Shown: positions 63,001-64,000 of the stretch, piece by piece
Layout of the letters: every line of letters begins with the position of its first letter
Position numbering within the stretch: the first letter of the stretch is position 1
Assembly: GCF_000813825.1 (NCBI RefSeq)
Contig: NZ_JWTA01000001.1
Coordinates: 248,001-312,000, forward strand
Length of the DNA stretch: 64,000 bases
Source of the DNA: Chryseobacterium taiwanense
GTDB lineage: Bacteria; Bacteroidota; Bacteroidia; Flavobacteriales; Weeksellaceae
Reading direction: 5' to 3'
The notes under the pieces: model-generated
Databases searched by the model: none
The model's input: only the letters and a program-made list of their open reading frames with translations
What the model was told of the DNA's origin: nothing
Program-made: the position numbers and the translations under genes

Positions 63001-63190
63001 TTCCCAACCATGACAAAATTCTTTCTTTCATTTCATTGGCAGCTTTATTGGTAAAAGTCAACGCCAAAATATTCCTGATCGACTGCTGCTGATTAGGATA
63101 TCGAAGACAGATCATCAAAAGACGCTGAACGAGGGCGTACGTTTTCCCAGAGCCCGCTGAAGCATTGATAACTGTATAAGAATTTTGCAT
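60050..63190 (-). CDS. UvrD/RecB-family helicase-nuclease (AddA-like)
   Basis: A 1046-residue DNA repair enzyme. Walker A is INASAGSGKTYALVQRLL (near 8-25); motif II FDEFQDTSELQWQNF near 393; DPKQSIYRFRGG near 427; motif V/VI IQIMTIHKAKGLEFPIVFIP near 733 and QYVATTRPVEQLFFYI. The C-terminal RecB-type nuclease has YRPDRML and IVDFKTGEE near 1000, followed by QVENYKRIL. It unwinds and degrades double-strand ends to start recombination. An AddB partner is not in the window. Followed at 1 nt by the frameshifted gene. Confidence 0.9.
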   Translation of the reverse strand: MQNSYTVINASAGSGKTYALVQRLLMICLRYPNQQQSIRNILALTFTNKAANEMKERILSWLGNFASENFAENGDLKNIQKAFEEEGLKITIDELHHRAKKLLDYVLHNYSTLNIGTIDRFNSRLVRSFSYELGLAKNFNLEIEAEPFLIEAVDKMLDQIGENEVISNSFMDYVDYSLENNERINLNKNLYDSAKEFVKDIHYEHLKNNKDFDNTNYDNIKNTLRKEIILNKKQATELATQSIDLFKSRNIEIEDFAQGKNGIGGFFTKVLDFYNQKRAGFPFPTTAEESVVNNYRKGAATKSKNKEAEILEILGQLLENRMQLILLYIETQKKEKILSALLPLKVNKDIQDELKKIEEENDLVLLSKFNILINENLRNEPSAFIYEKVGSQFQHYFFDEFQDTSELQWQNFVPLRDHSVSTENTSFTLVGDPKQSIYRFRGGESKLMLDIINKKEIAPKEAELLVLKDNWRSAKNIVQFNNELYEFHSRELNEEHKNIFGTDGKQNPKSGIDGRVKVNLIENLTNEDFYNDTSAKMQKDVQESLNNGFKFSDITILCRGNFDIFSYSQKLGSLKVNYRGEETNIKTISDKGLTLELSSTLKAVIEFLKWETNPKNKPNLIMMMYHLNKLGRIQMADFTLEMKEILEIETHEEILQFIQQKYALQLKQDNFPRFNLYNFVEYYINEFSVENKETDFLLNFLEMLFNFTQNAGASTKEFLKYWDEEASAYTIQASENIDAIQIMTIHKAKGLEFPIVFIPMMNKNRDTEFTNWFETSDNSALKSVNINQFSKNLEVYDEEIQTFNKQNAYKNFVDRLCLQYVATTRPVEQLFFYIQKANKTSNNLELLEFLQSKNTENLDEFDLYETYPEMLKKHTKDKTSQFETKNINNLKNINEKSTSIKIATPSKNYQVRNEKVRIGLFVHELLSKINTEKDIIKVLESYVLEGQITIKEKDEIQNTLEQIVRTYSEFFDEKWEVINEKDIMISENGESRMYRPDRMLKSDKGYIIVDFKTGEETEKNEKQVENYKRILESLGRKVLKTQLIYL

Positions 63191-63346
63191 TTTTTGAGTA
63201 GAATTGAACCTGCAATTTAGTTAAATATGACTTAAATTTTAACAAATTTCTAGGGCTATTTTAACAGTTTTGAATTTAAAACTCTAAAAGAAGTGCTAAA
63301 ACGAGTTAACTGTGGTTAAACTTATGGTTTGCATTAAAAATAGCTT

Positions 63347-63354
63347 TAGATTTG
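63347..63354 (+). promoter_or_regulatory. -7 promoter element (TAGATTTG)
   Basis: Perfect TAnnTTTG ending 18 nt before the GTG start at 63373; TTTG at 63328-63331 gives a short 15-nt spacer. Confidence 0.5.
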
Positions 63355-63372
63355 CTTTATAAAAAACTGTCC

Positions 63373-64000
63373 GTGAAAATAAAGCTACTTTTTACTTTTT
63401 TCGTCTTATTTTTCATCAACATGAACGCCCAAAATTATATTTTCGGAAAAATAAATACTGAAGATGGGCTAGAGTTAACAGATGCTACAGTAATCAATAT
63501 CAGAACTAATGAACGCGTTTTTTCTAACAGCGACGGTCATTTCATGATTTCCGGAAGAACGGGTGATGAACTACGTTTTGTAAAGGCTGGTTATGAAAGA
63601 GTAAATAAAAAAGTGAATGAAGATAATCTAAGTTCTTCTATGCAAATTACTTTAATAAAAGCGGCTACATTAATTGATGAGGTAGAGATTAAAAAAGGGA
63701 TCACCGGAGATCTGGCTATAGATGCTAAAAACTTAAATGAACAGAAAAAAGTTCAGAAACTGAAAAATGAGCTGGCTCTTTATATTTCCAGGAAATCTGA
63801 TCCCAGAATTTTGGCAGCGAAAGGCGGGGAGTTTGTTCAGCCTAAAGGAGAAGGGTTTTCTGTTGGAAAAGTTAAAAATAAATGGGATGATGTAGATTTG
63901 ATGAAATATCTGATTTCTGCATTAGGAGAACAGTATTTTATAGATTTGAAAATTGAAAAAGCATACATCCAACATTTTATCTATTATGTTTTTGCAGGAG
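63373..64000 (+). CDS. Secreted carboxypeptidase-regulatory-like domain protein, C-terminus beyond window
   Basis: An open frame from GTG 63373 to the window end (209 codons, no stop). A signal peptide (KIKLLFTFFVLFFINMNAQ) is followed by a transthyretin-like carboxypeptidase regulatory domain: YIFGKINTEDGLELTDATV, the NSDGHFMISGRTGDELRFV loop, and AGYERVNKKV. The next part is a helical lysine-rich region (LNEQKKVQKLKNELALYISRK, shortened). This build is common in Bacteroidota surface proteins, some of which carry a barrel downstream; the rest is not seen. Confidence 0.75.
   Translation, partial: MKIKLLFTFFVLFFINMNAQNYIFGKINTEDGLELTDATVINIRTNERVFSNSDGHFMISGRTGDELRFVKAGYERVNKKVNEDNLSSSMQITLIKAATLIDEVEIKKGITGDLAIDAKNLNEQKKVQKLKNELALYISRKSDPRILAAKGGEFVQPKGEGFSVGKVKNKWDDVDLMKYLISALGEQYFIDLKIEKAYIQHFIYYVFAG

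Noticed and set aside
1..64000. Insertion sequences, prophage, defence system, tRNA or rRNA genes
   Set aside because: No transposase, integrase, phage, restriction or toxin gene and no tRNA-like cloverleaf was recognised on either strand by eye; a covariance-model search would be decisive.

Overview
The window is about 64 kb of AT-rich chromosome from a member of the Bacteroidota, most likely Flavobacteriia close to Chryseobacterium (Weeksellaceae). This rests on a type IX secretion sorting domain, a GLPGLI-family protein, a CtlX-type arginine deiminase relative, a TonB-type outer-membrane barrel, near-absence of Shine-Dalgarno sequences, and many TAnnTTTG promoter elements placed about 13-26 nt upstream of start codons. 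The genus is inferred from family content and was not tested by alignment. It reads as ordinary chromosome: I see no transposase, prophage, integrase, CRISPR array, rRNA or tRNA.

Layout. 1-765: partial MORN-like protein. 1070-9369: two guanidino-modifying enzymes, then a tight cluster of speD, a zinc-ribbon DUF4178 membrane protein, a tiny membrane protein, a DUF350 protein, a membrane-anchored spermidine-synthase-like protein, an FAD amine-oxidase-like protein with a Tat-like leader and a multi-pass membrane protein. 9393-15696: secreted glycosidase, outer-membrane barrel receptor, lipoprotein. 15746-20136 (minus): recJ-nadD-DUF3817 and an ABC-F ATPase. 20344-25328: smpB, OmpA-family porin, YebC, an LpxH-like phosphoesterase with a glycosyltransferase, GNAT. 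25497-33110: RDD gene divergent from a SpoIIM-DUF4129-DUF4350-MoxR-DUF58 cluster. 33131-37409: small secreted proteins, OsmC, GH63-like glucosidase.

37562-47930 is a methionine region headed by a SAM-I (S-box) riboswitch: metX, a homoserine dehydrogenase carrying aspartokinase-type ACT domains but no kinase, metZ, a split methionine synthase (MetH N-part and C-part separated by a fatty-acid desaturase gene), a small secreted protein and metF. Together these run from aspartate semialdehyde to methionine with its own methyl-folate supply. 48873-52855 holds a GNAT-like protein, then folE, a DinB-family gene, a 25-codon ORF ending in a cysteine run, and cysS. 53153-64000: T9SS-sorted protein, 4-alpha-glucanotransferase, low-complexity secreted protein, LTXXQ-like protein, ferritin, a frameshifted small gene downstream of an AddA/RecB-like helicase-nuclease, and a partial carboxypeptidase-regulatory-domain protein.

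The most interesting items are the polycysteine ORF directly before cysS (a candidate cysteine-sensing attenuator), the speD/DUF4178/DUF350/aminopropyltransferase/FAD-oxidase membrane cluster, the kinase-less ACT-homoserine dehydrogenase, the ABC-F protein with complementary damage in its two ATP sites, and a candidate start-codon-hiding stem in the SAM riboswitch leader.
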